Both the position numbers and the translations under genes were made by a program. Below are positions 17,217 through 25,092 of a stretch of 64,000 nucleotides of DNA, in pieces. The notes beneath the pieces are model-generated. The model had not been told where the DNA came from. It worked only from the letters and a program-made list of their open reading frames with translations, and made no database searches. How positions within the stretch are numbered: position 1 is the stretch's first letter; each line of letters starts with the position of its first letter. The DNA is from Pelagibius sp040217155 (lineage in GTDB: Bacteria > Pseudomonadota > Alphaproteobacteria > Kiloniellales > Kiloniellaceae), in NCBI GenBank assembly GCA_040217155.1, contig JAVJNS010000007.1:124001-188000 (forward strand). Reading direction: 5' to 3'.

Positions 17217-18290
17217 TCACTGCACCACCTGCCCGCTGTCCTTGTCGAACAGGTGAGCCACGTCGAACTGCGGTTTTACAAAAATCCGCTGGCCGTAGCG
17301 CAGGTCATGGCGCTCCTTGAAGGCCACCTGCACATCGCAGCCGCCGAGCCGGCCAATGACCAGAACCTCGGCCCCGGTCGGCTCCACCACCGAAATATCC
17401 AGCGGCAGGCCGTCGCTCTCACCCGCCAGCGTAAAGTGCTCCGGACGGAGGCCGTAGAACACCGGCCGGCCTTCTTCCGCACCCAGTGCTCCGACGGCGC
17501 CCAGCACGGTGCCGTCTTCGGCCACGACCGTCGCGCTGCCGCCGCTGTGCCGCACCCGGCCGGCGATGAAATTCATCGACGGCGAGCCGATAAACCCGGC
17601 AACGAAGACATTGACCGGGTTGTCGTAGAGATCCAGCGGCGCGCCGCTCTGCTCCACATTGCCGTCGCGCATGACGACGATCTGATCGGCCATGGTCATG
17701 GCCTCGATCTGATCGTGCGTGACATAGACCGAAGTGCTCTTCAGCCGTTGATGCAGTTCGCGGATTTCGGTGCGCATCTGCACCCGAAGTTTGGCATCGA
17801 GGTTCGACAGCGGCTCGTCGAACAGGAAAACCCGGGGGTTGCGGACGATCGCCCGGCCCATGGCGACCCGCTGGCGCTGGCCGCCGGAGAGCTGGCGCGG
17901 GAAGCGGTCGAGGTACTCCTCCAAATTCAGGATGGCGGCAGCTTCGTTCACCGCCTGCTCGATCTTTTTCGGATCGACCTTCGCCAACTTGAGACTGAAG
18001 GCCATATTGTCGAAGACCTTCATATGCGGGTAGAGCGCGTAGTTCTGGAACACCATTGCGATGTCGCGCTGCTTCGGCGGAACGAGGTTGACGACTTCGT
18101 TGCCAATGGCGATCTCGCCGCCGGTTACCTCCTCCAGCCCCGCGATCATCCGCAGCAGCGTCGATTTTCCGCAGCCCGACGGCCCGACAAGAACGGTGAA
18201 GGATTCGTCCGGGATGAAAACATCCACCCCGTGCAGGACCTCGGTCGCACCAAATGATTTGCGCACGTCGCGAATTTCGACGTCGGCCAT
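17217..18290 (-). CDS. Sugar ABC transporter ATPase (UgpC/MalK type)
   Basis: A 357-residue ATPase with Walker A GPSGCGKST, Q-loop MVFQNYALYPHMKV, signature LSGGQRQRVAMGRAI, Walker B VFLFDEPLSNLDA and the switch His in YVTHDQ. The C-terminal 120 residues form the TOBE/MalK-type regulatory domain (GLRPEHFTL). The start ATG follows GGGAGG. It is the promoter-proximal gene of the importer operon and faces the SDR gene across a 257-bp region that carries a perfect palindrome and a long hairpin. Confidence 0.92.
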   Translation of the reverse strand: MADVEIRDVRKSFGATEVLHGVDVFIPDESFTVLVGPSGCGKSTLLRMIAGLEEVTGGEIAIGNEVVNLVPPKQRDIAMVFQNYALYPHMKVFDNMAFSLKLAKVDPKKIEQAVNEAAAILNLEEYLDRFPRQLSGGQRQRVAMGRAIVRNPRVFLFDEPLSNLDAKLRVQMRTEIRELHQRLKSTSVYVTHDQIEAMTMADQIVVMRDGNVEQSGAPLDLYDNPVNVFVAGFIGSPSMNFIAGRVRHSGGSATVVAEDGTVLGAVGALGAEEGRPVFYGLRPEHFTLAGESDGLPLDISVVEPTGAEVLVIGRLGGCDVQVAFKERHDLRYGQRIFVKPQFDVAHLFDKDSGQVVQ

Positions 18291-18353
18291 GCTGCCTCCC
18301 AGGTTTCCGCAGGCTGTTCAGGAGCCCGATTCTTGATCTTCAGGTCAGTCTAT

Positions 18354-18365
18354 AACGTATACGTT
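18354..18365. promoter_or_regulatory. Perfect 12-bp palindrome, probable operator
   Basis: AACGTATACGTT is a perfect palindrome with a GTATAC core. It lies 64 bp upstream of the transporter ATPase start and 183 bp upstream of the divergent SDR gene. GTATAC-centred sites are common for FadR/GntR-type and some LacI-type regulators, but no such regulator gene is in the window. Confidence 0.5.
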
Positions 18366-18473
18366 GATGCGTCCATTAATCTTGTGTCGACGGTATAGCA
18401 TGCTGATATCGTTGACACTCCCTAGCCCGCCATCCCCCATTTGAACTTCCTTCTTGCGTCAGGCGGCGACCGA

Positions 18474-18510
18474 CCGCACCGTGGCGCGGCAAGGCCGCGC
18501 CACGGTGCGG
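18474..18510. repeat. 17-bp perfect hairpin in the leader of the SDR gene
   Basis: Left arm CCGCACCGTGGCGCGGC, loop AAG, and a right arm that is its exact reverse complement. It ends 37 bp before the SDR start codon and is not followed by a T tract, so it is not a standard terminator for leftward or rightward transcription. The transcript would fold into a very stable stem close to the ribosome-binding site. A repetitive palindromic element or a leader regulatory structure are both possible. Confidence 0.7.
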
Positions 18511-18547
18511 CGGTGTCAGCTTAGAGGACTCTTGAGAGGTTTGTTAG

Positions 18548-19300
18548 ATGGTGAGTGAAATCTTCGCCGGCCGCCGCGCGGTCATCACCGGCGGCGCCCG
18601 GGGCATCGGTCTGGCGGTGGCGCAGCGCTTCGCGGCGGGCGGCGCGGCGGTGGCTCTCTGGGATCTGGACGCCGACGCCTTGAACAAAGCCGTCGGGACC
18701 CTGGAGAACGGCGGCGGCGCGTCGGCCAGCCAGTTGGACATCACCGACGAAAAGGCCGTGGCCGCCGCCATGGAGGAAACGGAAGCGGCGATCGGGACCG
18801 TCGACATCCTGGTCAACAACGCCGGCATCACGGGCCCCAACCAGAAGACCTGGGACTACAACCTGGCGGATTGGGAGAAAGTCATAGCCGTCGATCTGAC
18901 CGCCGTCTTCCTTTGCTGCCGAGCGGTGTTGCCCGGCATGATGAAACGCGGCTACGGCCGGGTGGTAAACATCGCCTCGGTGGCCGGCAAGGAGGGCAAC
19001 CCCAACGCCGCCGCCTACAGCACCGCCAAAGCCGGGGTCATCGGCCTCACCAAATCGCTCGGCAAGGAGACCGCGGGCAGCGGTGTCATCGTGAACTGCG
19101 TGACGCCGGCCGCCGTGGAGACCGAGATCTTCAAGCAGATGACCCGGGAGCACATCGACTACATGCTCTCGAAAATCCCCCTGGGGCGCTTCGGCCAGGC
19201 CGAAGAAGTCGCGGCGCTTGTCGCCTGGCTGGCTTCGGAGGAGTGCAGTTTCAGCACCGGCGCCGTCTTCGACATCTCCGGCGGACGCGCCACCTACTAG
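18548..19300 (+). CDS. SDR-family NAD(P)-dependent dehydrogenase
   Basis: A 250-residue classical short-chain dehydrogenase. It has the cofactor motif TGGARGIG, VDILVNNAGI, the active-site Ser in NIASVAGK, YSTAK (catalytic Tyr and Lys) and the C-terminal FDISGGRATY. An acidic residue at the end of beta-2 (LWDLDAD) suggests NAD preference. It is divergent from the sugar ABC importer and may oxidise a sugar or sugar acid imported by it. The substrate cannot be read from sequence. Confidence 0.88.
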   Translation: MVSEIFAGRRAVITGGARGIGLAVAQRFAAGGAAVALWDLDADALNKAVGTLENGGGASASQLDITDEKAVAAAMEETEAAIGTVDILVNNAGITGPNQKTWDYNLADWEKVIAVDLTAVFLCCRAVLPGMMKRGYGRVVNIASVAGKEGNPNAAAYSTAKAGVIGLTKSLGKETAGSGVIVNCVTPAAVETEIFKQMTREHIDYMLSKIPLGRFGQAEEVAALVAWLASEECSFSTGAVFDISGGRATY

Positions 19301-19456
19301 CCGTCAGCCTCGATCGAGGAAAGCAGCTGCCCGCTTTGCGCATGGACCGTCTGCGGAGATGGGGGTGTATCACAGGCTCCCTGGGGACTACCATGGATAG
19401 CGGTACCATCCAGCTCCGCAGCCGCCGCAACCGCCTGAAAGCGAAGCCGCTTCCCC

Positions 19457-20377
19457 ATGGCCGCCCCACGCTCCTTCACGATCGAGCCGCTCGCCAACGA
19501 GCCGCTACGGGGCATTCTGCTGATGATCGCCGCATTCTGCATCTTTTCGATGTTGGATACGACGGCTAAGTACCTGGTGCAGACCTATCCGACGGCACAG
19601 GTGGTCTGGGCGCGCTATGTCGGGCACCTGGTCCTGGCCGCCGCCATCCTGCTGCCGCAGCACGGGCGCGGCTTGCTGCAGAGCCAGCGCCCCGGCCTGC
19701 AGGTGCTTCGTTCACTGTTTCTGTTCGGCGCGACCTGCGCCAACTTCGCCGCCTTGCAGTATCTCCAGCTGGCGGAGACATCCTCGATCATGTTTTCCGC
19801 CCCGCTCATGGTCGCGATGCTGTCGATCCCGCTGCTTGGCGAGCACATCGGGCCGCGCCGCTGGAGCGCAATCTTCATCGGCTTTTTCGGCGTCCTGATC
19901 GTCGTCCGCCCGGGCCTTGGCCTTGTACATTGGGCGGCGGGGCTGTCTATTCTCGCCGCCCTCTGCGGCGCGTTCTACCAGATCACGACACGCAAACTGG
20001 CCGGCGTCGACCGGGCGGTGACCACACAGTTCTACAGCGCCCTGATCGGCGCGCTGGCCATCACCCCGGTGGTGCCCTTCTTCTGGCAGATGCCGGACCT
20101 CGCCGGCGCCGCGCTCATGCTGCTGCTTGGCGCACTGGGCGGCTTCGGCCACTGGATGCTGATTCTGGGCCATCGCCTCGCCCCGGCACCCATCCTCGCG
20201 CCCTTCAGCTATATACAGCTGCTGCCGATGATCTTGCTCGGCTATCTGGTGTTCGGCGATTTTCCCGATCTCTGGACCCTGACCGGTGCCGGCGTGGTGC
20301 TGACCAGCGGCCTCTATCTGCTCTACCGCGAACGCAAGGTGAAGGCCGCCCTGCCGTCGCCCCCCCAACCGGGCTAA
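19457..20377 (+). CDS. EamA-family (DMT) transporter
   Basis: A 306-residue drug/metabolite-transporter superfamily protein with about ten hydrophobic helices in two EamA repeats (about 18-150 and 160-290). Characteristic pieces are LLGEHIGPRRWSAIFIGFFGVLIVVRPG at the end of repeat one and a matching end of repeat two (GAGVVLTSGLYLLYRERK). Family members usually export amino acids, nucleosides or other small metabolites from the cytoplasm. It is monocistronic by spacing, 156 bp after the SDR gene. Confidence 0.85.
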   Translation: MAAPRSFTIEPLANEPLRGILLMIAAFCIFSMLDTTAKYLVQTYPTAQVVWARYVGHLVLAAAILLPQHGRGLLQSQRPGLQVLRSLFLFGATCANFAALQYLQLAETSSIMFSAPLMVAMLSIPLLGEHIGPRRWSAIFIGFFGVLIVVRPGLGLVHWAAGLSILAALCGAFYQITTRKLAGVDRAVTTQFYSALIGALAITPVVPFFWQMPDLAGAALMLLLGALGGFGHWMLILGHRLAPAPILAPFSYIQLLPMILLGYLVFGDFPDLWTLTGAGVVLTSGLYLLYRERKVKAALPSPPQPG

Positions 20378-20378
20378 G

Positions 20379-20540
20379 CTCCCCGCCGGCCGCCAAGCGA
20401 AGGCCGGCAGCCGTGGCCAGTCCGGCCCGGGCGTCGCCTCGCGCGGTGGCGTCCAGGGTCGCCAGCAGGTTTGGGCCAGGGCTCAGCGCCGCCGCGGTCC
20501 AGACGCCGCCGGTGAAAGCCACCGCCAGATCGCCGGTCAA
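20379..20540 (-). pseudogene. Possible LysE/RhtB exporter N-terminal remnant
   Basis: Read on the minus strand, about 54 codons resemble the start of a LysE/RhtB-family exporter: a hydrophobic stretch, then the family hallmark SPGPNLLAT and an ARGDARAGLATAAG segment matching the usual RGRRAGLAAALG. After that the similarity stops at the end of the EamA gene, so about 150 residues of a normal family member are missing. It looks like a truncated relic between two plus-strand genes. By-eye similarity only. Confidence 0.42.
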
Positions 20541-20648
20541 CCAAGCGGCTGAGAAAAAACTGATGTTAGATATCCGACAAAGCCCCAAGATGCCGTGACA
20601 GATCAAGCTGACCGCGCCTGCAGGCGATGGTAAACCCGGAGACCGCCC

Positions 20649-21584
20649 GTGCCCTACTCAACCCTGAAGAAGCGCCTCGACGGCGGAGACATCGTGATCC
20701 TCGACGGGGCCACCGGCACCGAGCTGCAGCGGCGCGGCATCGACATGGACCCCGCCGCGTGGTGCGGCCTGGCCAGCCTGACCAATCAGAAGCTGCTGAG
20801 CGAGATTCACGGCGACTACATCGCCGTCGGCGCCGAGGTGATTACCGCGAACACCTTCGCGTCTTCGCGTGTGGTCCTGAAGCAGGCTGGTTACGGAGAC
20901 AAGGTGGTGGAGATCAACCGCGCCGCCGTCGAGGCCGCGCTGCGCGCCCGCGATGCCTCCGGAACCGATGTCGTCGTGGCGGGCTCGCTCTCGCACATGG
21001 TCTATATGGCCAGCGGCAAGGCGCTGGCGCCGGCGGCGCTGCCGGGCGAGGACGAAGCCGCCGCTTCTTTCAGCGAACTGGCCCAGATCCTGAAGGATGC
21101 CGGCGCCGAGTTGATCCTACTGGAGATGATGTACCATCCGACCCGCAGTCGACTTGCCTTGAAAGCCGCTTTGGCAACCGGCTTGCCAGTCTGGTACGGG
21201 CTTTCGGCGCGGCGCGGCGCCGACGGCAGGCTGCTGAACTACTACGAGGACGAAGACCAGCCATTCAAGAAAGTCGCGGAATTGATCCCGCGATCCGGCA
21301 TCGATGCCGCCGGCTGCATGCACTCGGGAGCGGAAATAACAGGCCAGGCCCTGGCCGAAATCCGCCGCCGCTTCCAGGGGCCCTTGATGGCCTATCCCGA
21401 CAGCGGATACTTCGAGATGCCGGAGTGGCATTTTCATGACGTCATCGCGCCGGAGCGCCTGCAACGGTATTACGGCGACTGGCTGGAGGCCGGCGCTCAG
21501 ATCATCGGCGGCTGTTGCGGCCTGACGGTTGAGCACATTCGCGCCGCGGTGCACGCCCGTGACAGCTATCAGAACGCTCTTTAG
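20649..21584 (+). CDS. Homocysteine S-methyltransferase family protein
   Basis: A 311-residue TIM-barrel methyltransferase. The N-terminal DGATGTELQRRGI and ITANTFASSR are typical of the family. The zinc-thiolate site is supplied by Cys in DAAGCMHSG and by the C-terminal IIGGCCGLT pair. The enzyme transfers a methyl group from a donor such as S-methylmethionine or betaine to homocysteine to make methionine. The start is GTG 20649 behind CCGGAG. The donor cannot be decided. It is convergent with the SDR gene at 21607 (22 bp apart). Confidence 0.85.
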   Translation: MPYSTLKKRLDGGDIVILDGATGTELQRRGIDMDPAAWCGLASLTNQKLLSEIHGDYIAVGAEVITANTFASSRVVLKQAGYGDKVVEINRAAVEAALRARDASGTDVVVAGSLSHMVYMASGKALAPAALPGEDEAAASFSELAQILKDAGAELILLEMMYHPTRSRLALKAALATGLPVWYGLSARRGADGRLLNYYEDEDQPFKKVAELIPRSGIDAAGCMHSGAEITGQALAEIRRRFQGPLMAYPDSGYFEMPEWHFHDVIAPERLQRYYGDWLEAGAQIIGGCCGLTVEHIRAAVHARDSYQNAL

Positions 21585-21606
21585 AGCCGTTCCCCGTCTG
21601 GCACAG

Positions 21607-22347
21607 CTAAAGCGTTACGCCGCCATCGACGATCATCGCCGTGCCGGTCGTGTAGCCGGCGAGGTCGCCGGCCAGGTAAACCGCCATGGCGGCGATCTCC
21701 TCCGGCTTGCCGATACGGCCGATGGGCTGGCGGGCGATGAAGGCTTTGCGCGCGGCCACCGGGTCGGCGAAGGCGTTGATGCGCTCGTCCAGTGAAGGCG
21801 ATTCGATCGTGCCCGGGCAAATGCAGTTGCAGCGAATGCCCTGTCGAATGTAATCCGCCGCCACCGCCTTGGTGAGCCCGATCACCGCGGCCTTGCTGGC
21901 GCCATAGACGCAGCGGTTGGGCAGTCCGCGCAGTGACGATGCCACCGAGGCCATGTTGACGATGGAACCGCCGCCGGTCTCAAGCATGGCCGGCAGAAAC
22001 GCGCGGATCATCCGGTACATGGACTTCACGTTAAGGTCGAAGGAAAAATCCCAGTCCTCCTCCGGGCAGTCGAGAATTGAGCCGTTGTGCACAAATCCGG
22101 CAACATTGCACAGCACGTCGAGCGGCGGCAGTTCGGCGGCAAGGGAGTTGACTGCCTGCGCGTTCAGCACATCGAGTTGGCGCACCGCGATTCCGGATGT
22201 TCCATTCAGTTCTTCGAGGCGGCCGACATTTATGTCCGTGGCCACAACCTCAGCGCCCTCGGCGGCGAAAGCCAAAGCGGTCGCCCGCCCGATTCCCTGC
22301 GCCGCCGCCGTCACCAGCGCCGTCTTGCCCGCCAGACTATCTCCCAT
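21607..22347 (-). CDS. SDR dehydrogenase of the KDF dehydrogenase/DHRS6 group
   Basis: A 246-residue SDR with TAAAQGIGRA, an acidic beta-2 end (ATDIN, favouring NAD), CNVAGFVHNG, SVASSLRG (Ser), YGASK (Tyr/Lys) and NCICPGTIESPS. The VAGFVH and RCNCICPGT segments closely match mammalian DHRS6/BDH2 and bacterial 2-keto-3-deoxy-L-fuconate dehydrogenases. The ATG at 22347 aligns with family N-termini; the frame to 22404 is longer than needed. It lies 121 bp downstream of the sugar-acid dehydratase gene on the same strand, which fits oxidation of a 2-keto-3-deoxy sugar acid. Confidence 0.82.
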   Translation of the reverse strand: MGDSLAGKTALVTAAAQGIGRATALAFAAEGAEVVATDINVGRLEELNGTSGIAVRQLDVLNAQAVNSLAAELPPLDVLCNVAGFVHNGSILDCPEEDWDFSFDLNVKSMYRMIRAFLPAMLETGGGSIVNMASVASSLRGLPNRCVYGASKAAVIGLTKAVAADYIRQGIRCNCICPGTIESPSLDERINAFADPVAARKAFIARQPIGRIGKPEEIAAMAVYLAGDLAGYTTGTAMIVDGGVTL

Positions 22348-22468
22348 GATTCTCTGCTCCCAAAGATTTCCCTGCGGCGCGGATTGGCAGCAGGTCGATA
22401 TCATCCTCGAGACGCTGTGCCGCGCCGCACGAGGTCAATCAAAAGCCGCCGACCTTCCCGCTATCCTC

Positions 22469-24250
22469 CTAGTGAGAATGCCGGGGCACGTTCTTGACCA
22501 CCTGATGGTAATGCGTGGCCGGCTCCAGGCAGCCGCCACTGGCAAGCTGTCCCACCGCACCGCGATAGATTTCCTGCCAAGGGGTTTGGTGCTCCATCTC
22601 CGGCGGATCGTAGGCCTCCCAACGGGCGGCGATCTCCGCCTCGCTGAGCAGCAGGTCGACCCGGCGGCCATTGAGGTCCACCCTGACCCGGTCGCCGGTC
22701 TGCAGAATCGCCAAGCCCGAACCGACCGCCGATTCGGGCGAGGCATTGAGGATCGACGGGCTGCCCGAGGTGCCGCTCTGGCGCCCGTCGCCAATGGTCG
22801 GCAGTTCCACGACGCCGGCCTTGATGAGCGCGTCGGGTGGCTGCATGTTCACCACCTCGGCTGAACCCGGATAGCCGACGGGCCCGCTGCCGCGCACGAA
22901 CAGCAGGCAGGTGTCATCGATTTCCAGCGACGGATCGTTGATCCGGTGGTGATAGTCTTCCGGCCCTTCGAAGACGATGGCCCGACCTTCGAAAGCGTTC
23001 TCCTCGCCCGGCGCCGAGAGATAGCGCTCACGGAATTTCGGTGAAATCACCGAGGTCTTCATGATGGCGGCATCGAAGAGATTGCCGCTCAGGACGACGA
23101 AGCCGGCCTCCGTCATCAACGGATTGTCGTAGGCGCGGATCACGTCGCGGTCGCTGGCCTGGCTGTTCTGGTGCAGTTCGCCCATGGTCTTGCCGGCAAC
23201 GGTCATGGCCTCGGTCTTGATTTTGCCCGCGCGGATCAACTCGCCCATCACCGCCGGCAGGCCGCCGGCCCGATGATAGCCCTCACCGAGGTGTTCGCCG
23301 GCAGGCTGGCAGTTCACCAGCAGCGGGATGTCGTGACCGTGGGTCTGCCAATCGTCGATGTTCAGTTCCACCCCCATGTGGCGCGCGATCGCGGTGATGT
23401 GGATCGGGCAGTTTGTGGAGCCGCCGATCGCGGAGTTCACGACGATGGCGTTCTCGAAAGCGGCGCGGGTCAGGACCTTGGAGGGTGTCAGTTCCTCCCA
23501 CACCATGTCGACGATGCGCCGCCCGGTCTCGTAGGCCATCTGGCCGCGCTCGCGGTAAGGCGCCGGGATCGCGGCGGCGCCTGGCAGCATCATGCCCAGC
23601 GCCTCGGCCAGGGAGTTCATCGACAGCGCCGTGCCCATGGTGTTGCAGTGTCCGGCGCTGGGGGTCGAGGCCGCGACCATGGCGATGAAACCGTCGTAGT
23701 CGAGTTCGCCGGCGGCGAAAAGCCGTCGCGCCTCCCACACCACGGTACCGGAGCCGACGAGCTTGCCGTTCCAGTGGCCGTCGAGCATCGGCCCGCCGTT
23801 CATGGCGATGGCCGGCATATCGACGGTCGCCGCCGCCATGAGACAGGCCGGCGTGGTCTTGTCGCAGCCGGTGGTCAGGATCACCCCGTCGATGGGATAG
23901 CCGTGCAGGATCTCGACCAGGCCGAGATAAGCCAGGTTCCGGTCCAAGGCGGCGGTCGGCCGGCGTCCGGTCTCCTGAATCGGATGCACGGGAAACTCGA
24001 AGGCGACGCCGCCCGCATCGCGAATGCCGTCGCGCATGCGGCGTGCCAGTTCGACGTGGATGCGGTTGCACGGCGAAAGGTCGCTTCCCGTCTGGGCGAT
24101 ACCGATGATGGGCTTGCCGGAGGTCAATTCCTCCTGGGTCAAACCATAATTCAGATAGCGCTCCAGATAGAGCGCCGTCATGCCTGGGTTCTCCCGGTCG
24201 TTGAACCAGCTTTGACTGCGCAGGCGCCGATCCATCTTTGCGATCTTCAC
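22469..24250 (-). CDS. IlvD/Edd-family sugar-acid dehydratase (arabinonate/xylonate type)
   Basis: A 593-residue Fe-S dehydratase. The three cluster cysteines are visible in LSPCNRIH, TTGCDKTTPA and GHCNTMGT, along with NSAIGGSTNCPIH and DGRQSGTSGSPSI, which suit the sugar-acid branch rather than IlvD itself. The N-terminal RSQSWFNDRENPGMTALYLER is typical of L-arabinonate/D-xylonate/D-galactonate dehydratases. The start is GTG 24250 behind AGGAGG; the longer frame to 24355 has no conserved sequence. It converts an aldonate to its 2-keto-3-deoxy derivative. The exact substrate is undetermined. Confidence 0.88.
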   Translation of the reverse strand: MKIAKMDRRLRSQSWFNDRENPGMTALYLERYLNYGLTQEELTSGKPIIGIAQTGSDLSPCNRIHVELARRMRDGIRDAGGVAFEFPVHPIQETGRRPTAALDRNLAYLGLVEILHGYPIDGVILTTGCDKTTPACLMAAATVDMPAIAMNGGPMLDGHWNGKLVGSGTVVWEARRLFAAGELDYDGFIAMVAASTPSAGHCNTMGTALSMNSLAEALGMMLPGAAAIPAPYRERGQMAYETGRRIVDMVWEELTPSKVLTRAAFENAIVVNSAIGGSTNCPIHITAIARHMGVELNIDDWQTHGHDIPLLVNCQPAGEHLGEGYHRAGGLPAVMGELIRAGKIKTEAMTVAGKTMGELHQNSQASDRDVIRAYDNPLMTEAGFVVLSGNLFDAAIMKTSVISPKFRERYLSAPGEENAFEGRAIVFEGPEDYHHRINDPSLEIDDTCLLFVRGSGPVGYPGSAEVVNMQPPDALIKAGVVELPTIGDGRQSGTSGSPSILNASPESAVGSGLAILQTGDRVRVDLNGRRVDLLLSEAEIAARWEAYDPPEMEHQTPWQEIYRGAVGQLASGGCLEPATHYHQVVKNVPRHSH

Positions 24251-24394
24251 GGGTGGCTTCCTCCTGATTATTTTTCGGCACGAGGCCGGCAGACGATCCC
24301 GCACCCTGCCCTGCCTCGGCCCCGTTTGGCCTGGGCCGCCGGCCGGCGGCGCCAAGTACTTCGTTTCTCCTTCCGTGCCGCCTTTCCGGCTCGC

Positions 24395-24922
24395 CTAGTC
24401 CGCCAGATCCCGTGGCCGCACGAAGTCCAACAGCCTTGACGGCTCGCTGCCCAAGCTGTGCCAGGCGGCGACCTGAAACCGTGCCAGAGCCGCCGTCGGA
24501 TACTTCAGCGCCAGGTCTCTGGCCGCGCGTGAAGCCGCCGCCGCGCCACCGCTGTGCCCCGCCAGTTCAAGCGCCAGGTTCTGCATCCCTGGATTGTGGG
24601 CGATAAGCATAATGCGGCCGCAGGTCGGGCTCTGGCGGCGGAGAACCGCCAGCACGCGGCTCGGTGGCGCCAGATAGAGTGTCTTCAAATAACTGATTTC
24701 AGGCCGCGATGCTAGCGCTGTCAAGAGTCCATCGAGCGTTTCCCTGGCGCGCCGCGCGCTGGAGCAGAGGACCACGGCCGGCTCAAGGCCGCGGTCGCAC
24801 AGGTACTGGCCCATCAGCGGTGCCGCCCTGCGGCCGCGCGGCGCCAAAGGGCGGTCGAAGTCGTCCTGCCGCCTGTCTTTCCAGTCCGACTTCGCGTGGC
24901 GCAGCAACAGGAGCTCGGGCAT
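24395..24922 (-). CDS. SixA-like histidine phosphatase
   Basis: A 175-residue histidine phosphatase superfamily protein. It has the catalytic motif LLRHAKSDW at the N-terminus, CSSARRARETLDGL and the second active-site His in LIAHNPGMQNLA, the compact SixA arrangement. The ATG at 24922 puts the RHAK motif at residues 8-11 as in relatives. SixA-type enzymes dephosphorylate phosphohistidine on signalling or PTS proteins. It is divergent from the CYTH-CHAD gene across 170 bp. Confidence 0.85.
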   Translation of the reverse strand: MPELLLLRHAKSDWKDRRQDDFDRPLAPRGRRAAPLMGQYLCDRGLEPAVVLCSSARRARETLDGLLTALASRPEISYLKTLYLAPPSRVLAVLRRQSPTCGRIMLIAHNPGMQNLALELAGHSGGAAAASRAARDLALKYPTAALARFQVAAWHSLGSEPSRLLDFVRPRDLAD

Positions 24923-25092
24923 TTCTCGCTCAATCCAATTATTTTGCCGGCGTCCAACACTCCCCGCGGACAAGGAGCTTGCGCCGCAGGCCGTTTTTTC
25001 GCGAAGCTAAGCAATAGATACCAGTTGCGAAATTTTTCCAGCGGATTTTTCCGCCGAATGCCTCCGACACGGGGATTTCAGGCGAACCGGCG

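Noticed and set aside
15783..18257. 824-codon open frame antisense to the ABC transporter genes
   Set aside because: Shadow frame of well-supported transporter genes; translation is low-complexity with no family motifs.
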